64,000 nucleotides of DNA from Marinilactibacillus sp. Marseille-P9653 (GTDB lineage: Bacteria > Bacillota > Bacilli > Lactobacillales > Carnobacteriaceae_A): positions 1,054,001-1,118,000 of the forward strand of contig NZ_CAKAKH010000001.1 of NCBI RefSeq assembly GCF_916618885.1, in the 5' to 3' direction. The notes beneath the pieces are model-generated. The model saw only the letters and a program-made list of their open reading frames with translations. It was not told the DNA's origin and made no database searches. A program made the position numbers and the translations under genes. Numbering within the stretch: position 1 is the first letter of the stretch; the number at the start of each line of letters is the position of its first letter. Below are positions 1 through 8,911 of the stretch, in pieces.

Positions 1-324
1 GATTACGTTAGAATTGGCATTTCGGATTACGCTGTAGAGCAATTGGGTGATGTTGTTTTTGTAGAATTACCTGTACTCAACGATCAAATGGAAAGTGAAG
101 CAGCTTTCTCGACAGTAGAATCAGTTAAATCTTCTTCAGAAATCTATGCACCCGTTCAAGGCACTATTACAAAGGTTAACGACAAACTAGAAGATGAACC
201 TGAAAAATTAAATGATTCTCCTTACGGTGAAGGTTGGATTGTTGAAGTTCAAGTATCTGATAAATTGAATACAAGTGACTGGATGGATGCTAAAACTTAC
301 GACCAGTACGTTAGCGAACTGTAA
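1..324 (+). CDS. gcvH: Glycine cleavage system H protein (5' end outside window)
   Basis: The lipoyl carrier protein of the glycine cleavage system shuttles the aminomethyl group from glycine dehydrogenase (P) to the T protein. The reading frame is open from base 1: the first 14 codons read DYVRIGISDYAVEQ and run into LGDVVFVELP, the conserved H-protein core, so the gene is cut by the window edge and the TTG at 43 is not its start. The lipoylated lysine is in ESVKSSSE, codon 127-129. About 20 N-terminal residues are missing. It lies upstream of both P subunits, so gcvT is probably just outside the window. Family assignment is secure. Confidence 0.95.
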   Translation, partial: DYVRIGISDYAVEQLGDVVFVELPVLNDQMESEAAFSTVESVKSSSEIYAPVQGTITKVNDKLEDEPEKLNDSPYGEGWIVEVQVSDKLNTSDWMDAKTYDQYVSEL

Positions 325-343
325 AAGAATTTATTTGAATAGC

Positions 344-395
344 AGAGAAACCACAGAGGAGATTTCTCATTGAAAGATGAGGAGGCTTCTCTTTT
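344..395 (+). terminator. Imperfect hairpin between gcvH and gcvPA
   Basis: AGAGAAACC (344-352) can pair with GGCTTCTCT (384-392), with one mismatch and further internal pairing, and is followed by TTTTCTGTTT. It may be a partial terminator or processing hairpin that sets the ratio of gcvH to gcvP transcripts. It is weaker than the other terminators in the window. Confidence 0.45.
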
Positions 396-439
396 CTGTT
401 TATTCTAGCTTAAATGTTATCTATAAGGAGTGAGCCATC

Positions 440-1795
440 ATGACAACGCAACATAGATATTTACCGACAACTCAAAAAGATCAAGAAGATATGTTAGCTG
501 TAATAGGTGTGGAGAGTATCAACGACTTGTTTTCAGACATTCCCATGTCCACTCGAGCAACAAAAGAAAAGGCGATTGATCTTCCAGAACCCTTAAGTGA
601 ATATGAATTAACGAAACATATGAAAGCATTAGCGCAACAAAATAAAACGGCTACTGATTATCCTTTCTTTTTAGGTGCAGGTACTTATGATCATTTTATT
701 CCAAGCGTCGTCAATCACGTTACATTGAAATCAGAATTTATGACGGCTTATACACCTTATCAACCAGAAGCCAGTCAAGGAGAGTTACAGGCTCTTTTTG
801 AATTCCAAACGATGATTTGTGAACTAACTGGGATGGACGTTTCTAATTCCAGTCTTTATGATGGCTTCACATCTTTAGGAGAAGCTTGCAATTTGGCAAC
901 AGCGGTTACGAAAAAGCAGAAGGTTCTCTTATCCGGTGCCATCCACCCTCAAGCCAAAGAAGTGGTGCATACGTATGCATATGGAATGGAATACAAAGTA
1001 GAAGAGCTGGAACTGAAAAAAGACATCACAGATCTTCAAAAATTGAAAGCTTCATTAACAGAAGATACAGCAGCAGTCGTTGTACAATATCCAAACTTTT
1101 TCGGATCAATTGAAGATCTTTTAGAAATCAAGGAAATACTGAAAGAAACGAAAGTGTTACTGATCGTTATGGCTAATCCACTAGCGCTAGCGAAACTGGA
1201 AGCTCCTGGTAAATTAGGTGCGGATATTGTTGTAGGAGATATGCAACCGCTTGGTCTTTCGATGTCTTATGGCGGACCTCATTGTGGTTATTTCACTGTG
1301 AAGAGTCAGTATATGAGAAAAGTTCCAAGCCGAATCGTTGGAGAAACGGTTGATATCGAAGGCAAACGAGGCTTTGTAATGACGCTTCAGACAAGAGAAC
1401 AGCATATTAGAAGAGAGAAAGCGACATCGAATATGAGCTCCAACCAAGCTTTGAACGCTTTAGCAAGCTCAGTATTTATGTCCGCAATGGGTAAAGCAGG
1501 TATTCAGGAAATGGCACAACAAAATATCGACAAAGCTTATTATCTTGCGCAACAGTTAAAGGAGTCGGGCCTAACAATTTTAAATGACGCTCCTTTCTTT
1601 AATGAATTTGCAGTTGAACTGTCTAAACCGATCGCGGAAATCAACAAAAGGTTACTAGAAAAAGGCTTCATTGGTGGATATGACGTATCAGAAAGTTTAG
1701 ACAATGATCAAGCTATGTTACTTTGTGCAACTGAAAAAAGAACACGCAAAGAAATTGATGCATTTGTAGAAGCATTAGTGGAGGTGAATGGTTAA
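440..1795 (+). CDS. gcvPA: Glycine dehydrogenase (decarboxylating) subunit 1
   Basis: This is the N-terminal half of the split P protein, which decarboxylates glycine and passes the aminomethyl group to GcvH. At 451 residues it has the usual length for the separate subunit in Firmicutes. Family hallmarks are the stretches around PFFLGAGTYDHFIPSVV and TAYTPYQPEASQGELQALFE, and QPLGLSMSYGGPHCGYF. The start is the ATG after GGAGTGAGCC. Its stop codon directly abuts the ATG of gcvPB, so the two subunits are translationally coupled, as expected for an obligate heteromer. The lysine that binds PLP is on the partner subunit. Confidence 0.95.
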   Translation: MTTQHRYLPTTQKDQEDMLAVIGVESINDLFSDIPMSTRATKEKAIDLPEPLSEYELTKHMKALAQQNKTATDYPFFLGAGTYDHFIPSVVNHVTLKSEFMTAYTPYQPEASQGELQALFEFQTMICELTGMDVSNSSLYDGFTSLGEACNLATAVTKKQKVLLSGAIHPQAKEVVHTYAYGMEYKVEELELKKDITDLQKLKASLTEDTAAVVVQYPNFFGSIEDLLEIKEILKETKVLLIVMANPLALAKLEAPGKLGADIVVGDMQPLGLSMSYGGPHCGYFTVKSQYMRKVPSRIVGETVDIEGKRGFVMTLQTREQHIRREKATSNMSSNQALNALASSVFMSAMGKAGIQEMAQQNIDKAYYLAQQLKESGLTILNDAPFFNEFAVELSKPIAEINKRLLEKGFIGGYDVSESLDNDQAMLLCATEKRTRKEIDAFVEALVEVNG

Positions 1796-3256
1796 ATGAT
1801 AGAAGCACAGACAAAACTGATTTTCGAACAGTCAAAACCAGGACGTAGAGCTTACAGTTTACCGGAAAATGATGTAGAATCTTTTGACTTATCCGAACAG
1901 TTACCAGAGCATTTAACTAGAAAAGAGGCAGCTGAACTACCAGAAGTCTCTGAACTACAATTAATGCGTCACTACACTGCATTGGCAAATAAAAACTTTG
2001 GAATCGAAACGGGCTTCTATCCACTCGGTTCTTGTACAATGAAATATAATCCAAAAATCAATGAAGATGTAGCCCGTTATGAAGGGTTTACGGCTATTCA
2101 TCCTTTACAAGATCCTGCTACAACTCAAGGGGCTCTTCAGTTAATGTACGAATTGCAAGAAGATTTAAAGCAAGTCACAGGCATGGATGAAATCTGTCTT
2201 CAACCAGCAGCTGGAGCTCAAGGGGAATGGGCAGGCTTATTGGTTTTTAAAGCCTATCACCAGTCCAAAGGTGAAGGTGATCAAAGAAGAAAGATTCTCG
2301 TTCCAGATTCAGCACATGGTACAAATCCGGCAAGTGCAGCAGTAGCCGGCTATGATGTAGTGGAAATCAAGTCCAGTGAAAAAGGGACAGTAGGTGTTGA
2401 AGCGCTTAAGTCTGCACTAGGACCGGATACAGCTGGATTAATGCTAACAAACCCTAATACACTAGGATTATTTGAAGTGGACATTGTCGAAATCGCAAAA
2501 ATCGTGCATGAGGCGGGAGGCCTGCTTTATTACGATGGGGCTAACGCAAATGCGATACTTGGGAAATCGACTCCTGGAGAAATGGGCTTTGATGTGGTTC
2601 ACTTGAATTTGCATAAATCCTTCAGTACACCTCATGGTGGCGGTGGACCAGGATCAGGACCAATCGGTGTTAAAGCGGCTCTTTCACCATTTTTACCAAA
2701 TCCTAGAATTGAAAAAGAAGCGAATCAATATATTTTAAACACAAATTATCCAGATTCTATCGGTCGAGTAAAAGGCTACTTCGGTAACTTTGGTGTTAAC
2801 GTGAGAGCGTATGCTTATATCCGTTCTATGGGCGCACAGGGTCTTCAGAAAGTATCAGAAGATGCCGTGCTTCATGCGAACTATTTGAAAGCTAGACTTG
2901 CAGATCATTACGACACACCGTTCAAGCAGCACTGCAAGCATGAATTTGTTTTAAGTGGCTTGCGTCAGAAAAAACAAGGTGTTAGAACATTAGATATTGC
3001 CAAAAGATTATTGGATTATGGTTTTTATGCCCCCACTGTTTATTTCCCGCTGATTGTTGAAGAGTGCATTATGATTGAACCAACGGATACAGAAGCGAAA
3101 GAGACGTTGGATGAATTTGCAGATGCGATGATTGCCATTGCAAAAGAAGTTGAAGAACAACCAGAATTACTTCATGAAGCACCCACTACAAAAGCTGTCA
3201 GAAGATTAGACGAAGTGCTTGCTGCTAGAAAACCAAAAGTCGTTTACCAGAAATAA
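1796..3256 (+). CDS. gcvPB: Glycine dehydrogenase (decarboxylating) subunit 2
   Basis: This is the PLP-binding half of the split glycine dehydrogenase, 486 residues and full length. The PLP lysine is about residue 274 in [16 protein letters not shown], followed by the family's glycine-rich loop. [12 protein letters not shown] near the N-terminus is another signature. The ATG follows the gcvPA stop with no gap; its ribosome site GGAGGTGAA lies inside the end of gcvPA. With gcvH and gcvPA it makes the glycine cleavage P and H components. No frameshift or missing motif is seen. Confidence 0.96.
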   Translation: MIEAQTKLIFEQSKPGRRAYSLPENDVESFDLSEQLPEHLTRKEAAELPEVSELQLMRHYTALANKNFGIETGFYPLGSCTMKYNPKINEDVARYEGFTAIHPLQDPATTQGALQLMYELQEDLKQVTGMDEICLQPAAGAQGEWAGLLVFKAYHQSKGEGDQRRKILVPDSAHGTNPASAAVAGYDVVEIKSSEKGTVGVEALKSALGPDTAGLMLTNPNTLGLFEVDIVEIAKIVHEAGGLLYYDGANANAILGKSTPGEMGFDVVHLNLHKSFSTPHGGGGPGSGPIGVKAALSPFLPNPRIEKEANQYILNTNYPDSIGRVKGYFGNFGVNVRAYAYIRSMGAQGLQKVSEDAVLHANYLKARLADHYDTPFKQHCKHEFVLSGLRQKKQGVRTLDIAKRLLDYGFYAPTVYFPLIVEECIMIEPTDTEAKETLDEFADAMIAIAKEVEEQPELLHEAPTTKAVRRLDEVLAARKPKVVYQK

Positions 3257-3312
3257 ACTTTCGTCTATACTGAAGGGAGTAAATAAAAATGGTAATGGAG
3301 GAGATTAGGCAA

Positions 3313-4098
3313 ATGGATATGAAGCTTACTGGGAAAACAGCACTTGTTCTGGCTTCTAGTTCAGGACTTGGAAAAGCGATTGCGACAGAATTAGTCAAAG
3401 AAGGGGCTAATGTCATGTTGACAAGTAGAAGTGCGGATAAACTAGAAGAAGCGAAAAAAGATATTCTCAAAACAGCTACAGGTAAAGTAGATTACACAGT
3501 AGCGGATATTACGGATGCAGAAAGCATCAAGAATCTAGTTGAATCTACACGTAATACGTTTGGACCGATTTCTATCCTTGTCAATAATGCCGGTGGCCCA
3601 CCAAGTGGAACATTTGAAGACTTCGATGACGCAGACTGGCAGAAAGCATTCGACCTCACACTGTTCAGTTTTATCCGAACCATCAGAGCAGTACTACCAG
3701 ATCTGAAAGAAACAGGCGGCCATATTCTGAACAATGCTTCCTCATCCATCAAACAACCAATCGATGGGTTAACGTTATCGAACGTATTTAGAATGGGCAT
3801 ATCAGGATTATCTAAAAGTTTGTCTCAAGAATTAGCACCTCATCATATCCTGGTCAACACGATCGGTGCGGGTCGTATAGAAACAGAAAGACTTGTTCAG
3901 CTAGACGCTGCAAAAGCAGAAAAACAAGGGAAAACACAACAAGAAGTTACGGATCAAATCGAGCAGTCGATTCCTTTAGGACGTTATGGACAACCAGAGG
4001 AGTTTGCTAAGACAGCTGTATTTTTAGTCTCTGGTGCAAATACCTATCTAACTGGTCAAAACATTCTGATTGATGGCGGTATGGTCAAATCTTATTAA
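3313..4098 (+). CDS. SDR-family oxidoreductase lacking the usual Tyr/Lys active site
   Basis: This short-chain dehydrogenase has a Rossmann fold: the nucleotide motif ASSSGLGKA is about residues 14-22 and NNAGG is about residue 95. I chose ATG 3313 (261 residues, MDMKLTGKTALV) because GGAGGAG at 3297-3303 lies 9 bases upstream; the frame is also open from ATG 3289. The classical YxxxK is replaced: the aligned segment reads LSNVFRMGISGLSK, so both catalytic Tyr and Lys are absent although the preceding NASSS serines remain. This is known for one divergent SDR branch. The substrate is unknown. It follows gcvPB closely and ends at a strong terminator, so it may be cotranscribed with the gcv genes. 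Confidence 0.85.
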   Translation: MDMKLTGKTALVLASSSGLGKAIATELVKEGANVMLTSRSADKLEEAKKDILKTATGKVDYTVADITDAESIKNLVESTRNTFGPISILVNNAGGPPSGTFEDFDDADWQKAFDLTLFSFIRTIRAVLPDLKETGGHILNNASSSIKQPIDGLTLSNVFRMGISGLSKSLSQELAPHHILVNTIGAGRIETERLVQLDAAKAEKQGKTQQEVTDQIEQSIPLGRYGQPEEFAKTAVFLVSGANTYLTGQNILIDGGMVKSY

Positions 4099-4106
4099 CA
4101 AGTAGA

Positions 4107-4146
4107 GCTATGGAACGTCTAATCAGAGACGCTCCATAGCTTTTTT
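4107..4146 (+). terminator. Intrinsic terminator of the gcv/SDR operon
   Basis: GCTATGGAACGTCT pairs with AGAGACGCTCCATAGC (a bulge near the loop), followed by six T. The group II intron starts two bases after the T-run, an insertion context typical of introns that home to terminators. Confidence 0.92.
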
Positions 4147-4147
4147 A

Positions 4148-5386
4148 GTGCGCCCGGCATGGGCGACAACTTGGTGGTGAAAGTCCACTACAGGCTTGGC
4201 AGTAGGAACTGTTAGCGAAAGACAAGGGTGTCCGCCGTGAGGCGGAATCTGAAGGAAGTCGGACGCAAATGCTCGCACTGACGAACAGAAACTTCATATC
4301 AAGGCTGAATCAGGACGGACGAGCTTGCTAAACAAAGTAAAGTCTAATACTGCACGAATCCTGTACAGTAAATGAAGCAGTGACATGAGCGGAAGGTTGT
4401 CGTTCTTACCCGGGGAGGTCTGTCTAGCGACCGTTCGGTCGTAGTAACAACGAATAGGCAGAAGTCAGCCGAGGTCATAGTAGGGAAAATGTACTGAAGG
4501 ACCAAACAATATCAAATACAAAGTATAGATTGGAGGTTAGAAGGGACGTTTACTGCAGAAAACAACCGAATGGTTGGCAATCTACAGAGGGATAAGGTGG
4601 AACCGAAAGAGTATGTAGATGTGTAGAGTACCCTTCTCAGCAATGTTTACTTACATGAACTGGACAAAGAACTAGACCGTCGTGGTCATCGATTTGTTCG
4701 TTACGCGGATGACTTCGTCATCTATGTGAAATCTAAACGAGCAGGTGAACGTGTGATACAAAGTGTGACACAATTCATCGAGAAAGATTTGAAACTAATC
4801 GTTAACAAAGATAAGAGTAAAGTCGGGTCTCCTACTCGTTTAAAGTTCTTGAGCTGTCTGATAAGGAAAGTGAATGGAACCTGTCGTTTTATCCCTACAA
4901 AATCAGCCAAACAGAAATTTAAACGAACACTCAAACGACTAACGAGTCGTAAACGTTCCGGAACCTTTGAAGTTATTATAAAGGAAATCAATCAAGTGAC
5001 TCGAGGGTGGATTGGCTATTTTGGTCTTGGATTTATCAAAATGTTCATAAAACGGATAGAACAATGGTTACAACATAGAATCAGACAGCTGATACTCAAA
5101 AGATGGAAGAAAAGCAAAACGAAAATAACGAAGTTATTCAGCTATGGATTGGATATGGATAGTGCTAGAAGAATCGGATTTTCCCGCAAGAAGTACTGGA
5201 GGCTATCCATGACGCCTGAAGTTCATCAGGCACTTACAACGAAAAGACTCCACCATTGGGGCTTAGTCTCTTTAAGCTCCTTGGTAGAGTCAGCTTACGC
5301 AAGGTATTGAACCGCCGTGTACGGAACCGTACGCACGGTGGTGTGAGAGGACGGTAAATCAATTAATGATTTACCTCCTACTCGAT
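4148..5386 (+). mobile_element. Group II intron, internally deleted
   Basis: The 5' end is GTGCGCCCGGCATGGGCG, the canonical GUGCG start of bacterial group II introns. Domains I-III fill about 4148-4500. The 3' part has a domain V hairpin (CCGCCGTGTACGG, AACC loop, CGTACGCACGG, near 5312-5340) and a domain VI stem (GGTAAATCA paired with TGATTTACC), ending in CTCGAT with the required AY. The length is only 1.24 kb; intact relatives of this kind are about 1.8-2 kb because they hold a full reverse transcriptase. The insertion is right behind a terminator U-run and 12 bases before the -35 box of the lysine riboswitch promoter, so neither neighbour is broken. The exact 3' end is my estimate. Confidence 0.88.
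4501..5310 (+). pseudogene. Remnant of group II intron-encoded reverse transcriptase/maturase
   Basis: An N-terminal piece, DWRLEGTFTAENNRMVG onward to EYVDV, ends at an in-frame TAG (4624-4626). In the same frame the protein resumes as TLLSNVYLHELDKEL, then RYADDFVIY (the RT catalytic YADD) and the maturase/thumb region with GWIGYF, ending at 5310. Motifs RT0 to RT4, roughly 200 residues, are missing, so the gene suffered an in-frame internal deletion with a stop at the junction. No HNH endonuclease domain is seen at the C-terminus. A protein could start inside the downstream part (ATG 4726), but it would lack YADD, so reverse transcription is not expected. The intron could at most move with a maturase supplied in trans. 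Confidence 0.85.
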
Positions 5387-5398
5387 TAGAAAAGGACC

Positions 5399-5427
5399 TT
5401 GCAATCCAACCAGATTCCTTGTACACT
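5399..5427 (+). promoter_or_regulatory. Sigma-A promoter of the lysine riboswitch transcript
   Basis: TTGCAA (5399-5404), a 17-base spacer and TACACT (5422-5427) lie about 20 bases before the aptamer. The preceding intron ends 12 bases upstream of the -35 box. Confidence 0.75.
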
Positions 5428-5445
5428 AATAATCGTTGAAATTAA

Positions 5446-5617
5446 ATAGAGATAGAGGCGCGAAGAAAATCAGTATGATTCAGTAGGGTGACTCCCATTG
5501 ATCGAATCAGAAAGGGTTCTTTGCCGAAGTGGATAGAGATAGTCAATCTCTTTTTGCTGGAGTTCCGCTTAAAAAGCGGATCACTGTCACGATGTTTTCG
5601 TGGAGCACTATCAGGCT
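5446..5617 (+). promoter_or_regulatory. Lysine riboswitch (L box) aptamer
   Basis: The conserved L-box blocks occur in order: AGATAGAGGCGCG (P1/P2 start), an AGTA element, GAAAGGGTTCTTTGCCGAAGTG, TTTTTGCTGG, then a CACTGTCACGA...TCGTGGAGCACTATC closing part. They match the layout I recall for the Bacillus lysC leader (AGATAGAGGTGCG, GCCGAAGC, TTGCTGG, CTTGGAGGGCTATC). Lysine binding should favour the downstream terminator and so shut off the NhaC-family transporter when lysine is plentiful. The 3' arm of P1 overlaps the start of the terminator stem, giving the usual mutual exclusion. Confidence 0.93.
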
Positions 5618-5670
5618 AATTGCGAATTGTAAAGCATTTAGGGTGATCGTGCCTTGAGTGCTATTTTTTT
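5604..5670 (+). terminator. Expression-platform terminator of the lysine riboswitch
   Basis: AGCACT (5604-5609) and GGC pair with GCC and AGTGCT (5651-5662), followed by A and seven T. An alternative pairing of GATCAC (about 5579-5584) with GTGATC (about 5643-5648) would prevent it, offering a read-through state. Confidence 0.8.
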
Positions 5671-5747
5671 ATGGAAAAATAAGGATAATCTGCACCTCTA
5701 TGCAGTCTTTTTCAACAAAATAAAGCGAAAATGGAGACTGAAGACTA

Positions 5748-7463
5748 ATGAAAAAGAAAGTAACATGGAGTTTGATACTCACAACCCTCTTTTTGTTTTT
5801 ACCTCAAACGGTACATGCAGAAGAAGTGCAATCAAGTTTAGCCAATTCGATAGGCTGGATGACGTTGATTCCACCAGTGATTGCAATCATACTTGCGTTT
5901 GTAACTAAGAATGTTGTTTTGTCATTATTTGTAGGAATTTTTTCTGGAACAATTATTATGCAATTCTACAATGATACCAATATTTTAATGGCGATTTTTA
6001 ACGGCTTTATGGATATTGTGGATTATATTCTGAATTCACTAGCAGATCCTTGGAATGCTGGGATTATTTTACAAGTTATGACGATTGGTGGACTAATCGC
6101 CTTGATCACCAGTATGGGTGGTGCACAGGCGGTAGCGGAGAGTCTGGCAAAGAAAGCCAAAGGCCCAATCAGCGCGCAGATGATCACATGGGCACTAGGG
6201 ATTTTGATTTTCTTTGATGATTACGCAAATGCGCTGATTGTTGGACCAATCATGAGACCAGTATCTGATAAAATGAACATTTCAAGAGAAAGGCTCGCTT
6301 TTGTTATTGATGCTACTGCTGCTCCAATAGCTGGAATTGTACTTGTTTCGACTTGGATAGGGTATGAAGTTGGTCTGATCAATGATGCCTATCAGTCTAT
6401 TGGTCAAGAAGTGAATGCATACGGCATATTTCTTCAAACGATTCCTTACCGTTTCTACAATATTTTAATGCTACTTTTCGTGTTCGTGACCTCTCTAACA
6501 CTTAGAGAATTCGGTCCAATGAAAAAAGCACAAGAAAGAGCCAGAGACACGGGGTTACTTGTAGATGAAGCTTCTGAAATCGAAACAGGAGATGAAGAAC
6601 AAGAAGTTTTAGATAAAGAAAAAGCGTCAATCTGGAATGCACTGATCCCAATTGGAAGTCTGATTGTTTTTAGTTTCCTAGGATTCTACTTGAATGGTCG
6701 TTCAGAAATTCTTAGTGGAGACAATAATATACTTGCGCAAACCATTACAAACTCTCCACTTTCTTTTGAAACGATCAGAGAAACATTCGGAGCTTCTGAT
6801 GCGTCCATTGTACTGTTTCAGGCAGCCTTGATCTCAAGTATTATTGCTTTAGTTATGGGTGTTTCACAAGATTTATTCAATTTCAGTAAAGGGATTGAAA
6901 TTTGGGTAAATGGGATGAAGACATTGATGATTACGGGCGTTGTTTTGTTACTTGCTTGGTCATTATCAAGTGTTATGAACGAATTGGGAACAGCTGATTA
7001 CCTTGTTTCTTTATTAGGCGATACGCTGCCGCCTGTTTTACTGCCTTCAGTGATCTTCATTTTAGGTGCAATCATATCGTTTTCAACAGGAACTTCTTAT
7101 GGAACAATGGGTATCCTGATGCCACTTGCTATACCACTAGCAACGGCCTTACAACCTGGAAATCCAGACTTCGTCATCATGTCTGCAGGTGCTGTATTAA
7201 CGGGGGCGATATTTGGAGATCATAGTTCACCAATCTCTGATACAACGATTTTGTCTTCTATGGGTGCAGGATCTAACTTGATCGATCACGTGAAGACGCA
7301 ATTACCTTATGCACTAGCAGTTGGGATAATTTCAATCGTGTTTGGATACCTTCCATCCGCAATGGGACTGAACATTTGGATCATACTACCGATTACTTTT
7401 GTCGCAACAATCGCAATGGTATTCATTCTTGGTAGGAAAGTGGATACAACAGAGCGGAGTTAA
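5748..7463 (+). CDS. NhaC-family transporter, probable lysine transporter (LysW type)
   Basis: This 571-residue polytopic membrane protein of the Na+/H+ antiporter NhaC superfamily has a cleavable-looking signal (MKKKVTWSLILTTLFLFL, QTVHAEE) before the first core helix. Family motifs include FFDDYANALIVGP near residue 160 and FSTGTSYGTMGILMPLAIPLA near residue 445. The start follows GGAGACTGAAGACTA. NhaC homologues under L-box control are predicted lysine importers, which fits here better than a pure sodium antiporter; transport itself is not shown. A loop of charged residues (EIETGDEEQEV) lies mid-protein. The gene is monocistronic, with its own terminator. Confidence 0.85.
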   Translation: MKKKVTWSLILTTLFLFLPQTVHAEEVQSSLANSIGWMTLIPPVIAIILAFVTKNVVLSLFVGIFSGTIIMQFYNDTNILMAIFNGFMDIVDYILNSLADPWNAGIILQVMTIGGLIALITSMGGAQAVAESLAKKAKGPISAQMITWALGILIFFDDYANALIVGPIMRPVSDKMNISRERLAFVIDATAAPIAGIVLVSTWIGYEVGLINDAYQSIGQEVNAYGIFLQTIPYRFYNILMLLFVFVTSLTLREFGPMKKAQERARDTGLLVDEASEIETGDEEQEVLDKEKASIWNALIPIGSLIVFSFLGFYLNGRSEILSGDNNILAQTITNSPLSFETIRETFGASDASIVLFQAALISSIIALVMGVSQDLFNFSKGIEIWVNGMKTLMITGVVLLLAWSLSSVMNELGTADYLVSLLGDTLPPVLLPSVIFILGAIISFSTGTSYGTMGILMPLAIPLATALQPGNPDFVIMSAGAVLTGAIFGDHSSPISDTTILSSMGAGSNLIDHVKTQLPYALAVGIISIVFGYLPSAMGLNIWIILPITFVATIAMVFILGRKVDTTERS

Positions 7464-7482
7464 TTTGTTAAATTGAATACCT

Positions 7483-7515
7483 AAAAGCTTAGCCTTCCGT
7501 GGCTAAGCTTTTTTA
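7483..7515 (+). terminator. Intrinsic terminator after the NhaC gene
   Basis: AAAAGCTTAGCC and GGCTAAGCTTTT pair perfectly around TTCCGT and end in a T-run. Confidence 0.92.
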
Positions 7516-7578
7516 TTTGCGCAAGGGTGATATTGGGATTAGGATAAATGAATAGACCTAATAAGAGGAGGGCATATC

Positions 7579-8088
7579 ATGAATGGAACAATAAAAGTAT
7601 GGCGTGGAGATATTACAACACTGAATGTCGATGCCATTGTCAACGCAGCAAACTCTTCACTTTTAGGTGGAGGAGGAGTGGACGGTGCGATTCACAGAGC
7701 TGCAGGACCAGGGCTGTTGGAAGCCTGCAAAAAACTAAATGGAGCTAAAACGGGTGAGGCTAAATGGACAAAAGGATTCAACCTTCCATCAAATTATGTG
7801 ATTCATACAGTCGGTCCAGTCTATAAAAACGGCTCTAGTGAAGTAAAAAAGCAACTAGCAAATTGTTACGAGAATGCTCTTGAGATCGCAGAAAAACAAA
7901 GGATTCACTCCATTGCTTTTCCTGCAATTAGTACAGGGATATACGGGTATCCAGCAGAAGAAGCAGCGGAAATAGCTGTTGAAACGATCAGGCGAAAACT
8001 AGAACAATCTCCTATAGAGATTGAAGTCACACTCGTTGCTTTTGACGAGAAAACAGAACAGTTATACAAAAAGAATTTAGAAGGGTAA
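7579..8088 (+). CDS. Macro-domain ADP-ribose hydrolase
   Basis: This single macrodomain (169 residues) is of the YmdB/MacroD type that removes O-acetyl groups from ADP-ribose or mono-ADP-ribose from proteins. It shows the ligand motifs GDITTLNVDAIVNAANSSLLGGGGVDGAIHRAAG (residues about 10-43) and STGIYGYP near residue 115. The Asn-Ala-Ala-Asn and GGGGVDGAI elements are intact, as needed for catalysis. The start is the ATG after AGGAGGGCATATC. It overlaps the ribosome site of the downstream DUF305 gene, so the three genes 7579-8848 probably form one operon. No Sir2 or DraG partner is next to it. Confidence 0.93.
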   Translation: MNGTIKVWRGDITTLNVDAIVNAANSSLLGGGGVDGAIHRAAGPGLLEACKKLNGAKTGEAKWTKGFNLPSNYVIHTVGPVYKNGSSEVKKQLANCYENALEIAEKQRIHSIAFPAISTGIYGYPAEEAAEIAVETIRRKLEQSPIEIEVTLVAFDEKTEQLYKKNLEG

Positions 8089-8104
8089 AGTGAGGAGAGT
8101 AACT

Positions 8105-8653
8105 ATGAGACAGTACTTAAAATTTGGACTGATGATTTTGACATCTACAGTCGTTATGTATATCATGATGTTTTTGAACGTATTTGAATTCGATCATGTA
8201 AGATTCAGTCAAACCAGACTCTTTATGGCTATTATGATGGGGTCCGTTATGGCCTTTATTATGATGCTGTTTATGTGGAAAATGTATAAAAACAAGAAAC
8301 TGAATAAAATTATTCTAGCGGCTTCAGTTTGTTGTTTTGGTATTTCGTTGTGGCTTGTAAGAAGCCAGCAAACTGTGGATGACACTTCATGGATGAAAGC
8401 CATGATTCCGCATCATTCGATTGCAATCCTAACAAGTGAACGTGCACAAATAACTGACCCTAGAGTTCGAGAGCTTGCAGATGGTATAATAGAAACGCAA
8501 AGAGAAGAAATACAGCAAATGAATCAATTGATCAAGTCTTTAGAAGAACAAGAAGATGAAGAAGAACGTTCATCAAATCCGCAAAAGTCAACTGATTTTA
8601 CGGATCAAGCTGTAATGGACTCAACAATATTAAATAAGAATGGAATGGATTAA
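8105..8653 (+). CDS. DUF305 membrane protein
   Basis: I placed the start at ATG 8105 because GAGGAG (8093-8098) lies just before it; an upstream GTG at 8090 lacks a ribosome site. The 182-residue protein has three predicted membrane helices (about residues 5-25, 38-58 and 68-86) and then a DUF305 domain starting at MIPHHSIAILTSERA. DUF305 is a ferritin-like helical fold often found beside metal homeostasis genes; its histidine pair is retained. The C-terminus is acidic and disordered (EEQEDEEERSS). Function is unknown. Confidence 0.85.
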   Translation: MRQYLKFGLMILTSTVVMYIMMFLNVFEFDHVRFSQTRLFMAIMMGSVMAFIMMLFMWKMYKNKKLNKIILAASVCCFGISLWLVRSQQTVDDTSWMKAMIPHHSIAILTSERAQITDPRVRELADGIIETQREEIQQMNQLIKSLEEQEDEEERSSNPQKSTDFTDQAVMDSTILNKNGMD

Positions 8654-8848
8654 ATGGACGGAAAGAAAAGAGATACGATTAAAATCGGCGCATTAGTGGA
8701 TATTGTTTTAAAAAAAGATCAAAGATCAGGCAAGCTGACGAGAGGTCACGTCAAAAGAATATTGACGAACAGTCCGCAGCATCCTCACGGAATTAAAGTG
8801 ATGCTGGAAGAGCAAGATCAAGTCGGAAGAGTACAAGCTATTCTATAA
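8654..8848 (+). CDS. YwbE-family small protein
   Basis: This 64-residue protein belongs to the YwbE family of unknown function: KIGALVDIVLKKDQRSGKLT, then GHVKRILTNSP and HPHGIKVMLEEQDQVGRVQ cover nearly the whole chain and fit the family's usual length. The fold is probably an SH3-like barrel. The ATG follows the stop codon of the DUF305 gene directly, so the two are translationally coupled. Confidence 0.9.
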   Translation: MDGKKRDTIKIGALVDIVLKKDQRSGKLTRGHVKRILTNSPQHPHGIKVMLEEQDQVGRVQAIL

Positions 8849-8851
8849 AAA

Positions 8852-8911
8852 AACACTTGCGGGAACCGAGAATCAGTAAGATTCATATCGGTACCCGGCA
8901 AGTGTCTTTTT
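8852..8911. terminator. Bidirectional terminator between convergent genes
   Basis: A long hairpin: ACACTTGC GGGAACCGA pairs with TCGGTACCCGGCAAGTGT, with A-run before and T-run after. It serves ywbE on the plus strand and the DUF368 gene on the minus strand. Confidence 0.9.

Noticed and set aside
5654-5908. Plus-strand frame of 84 codons over the riboswitch terminator and NhaC start
   Set aside because: It starts in the terminator stem, has no ribosome site and overlaps the secure NhaC gene in another frame.
8209-8403. Minus-strand open frames inside membrane-protein genes (for example here and at 14135-14467, 24159-24445)
   Set aside because: They have no ribosome site, mirror hydrophobic or acidic codon bias of the plus-strand genes and match no family.
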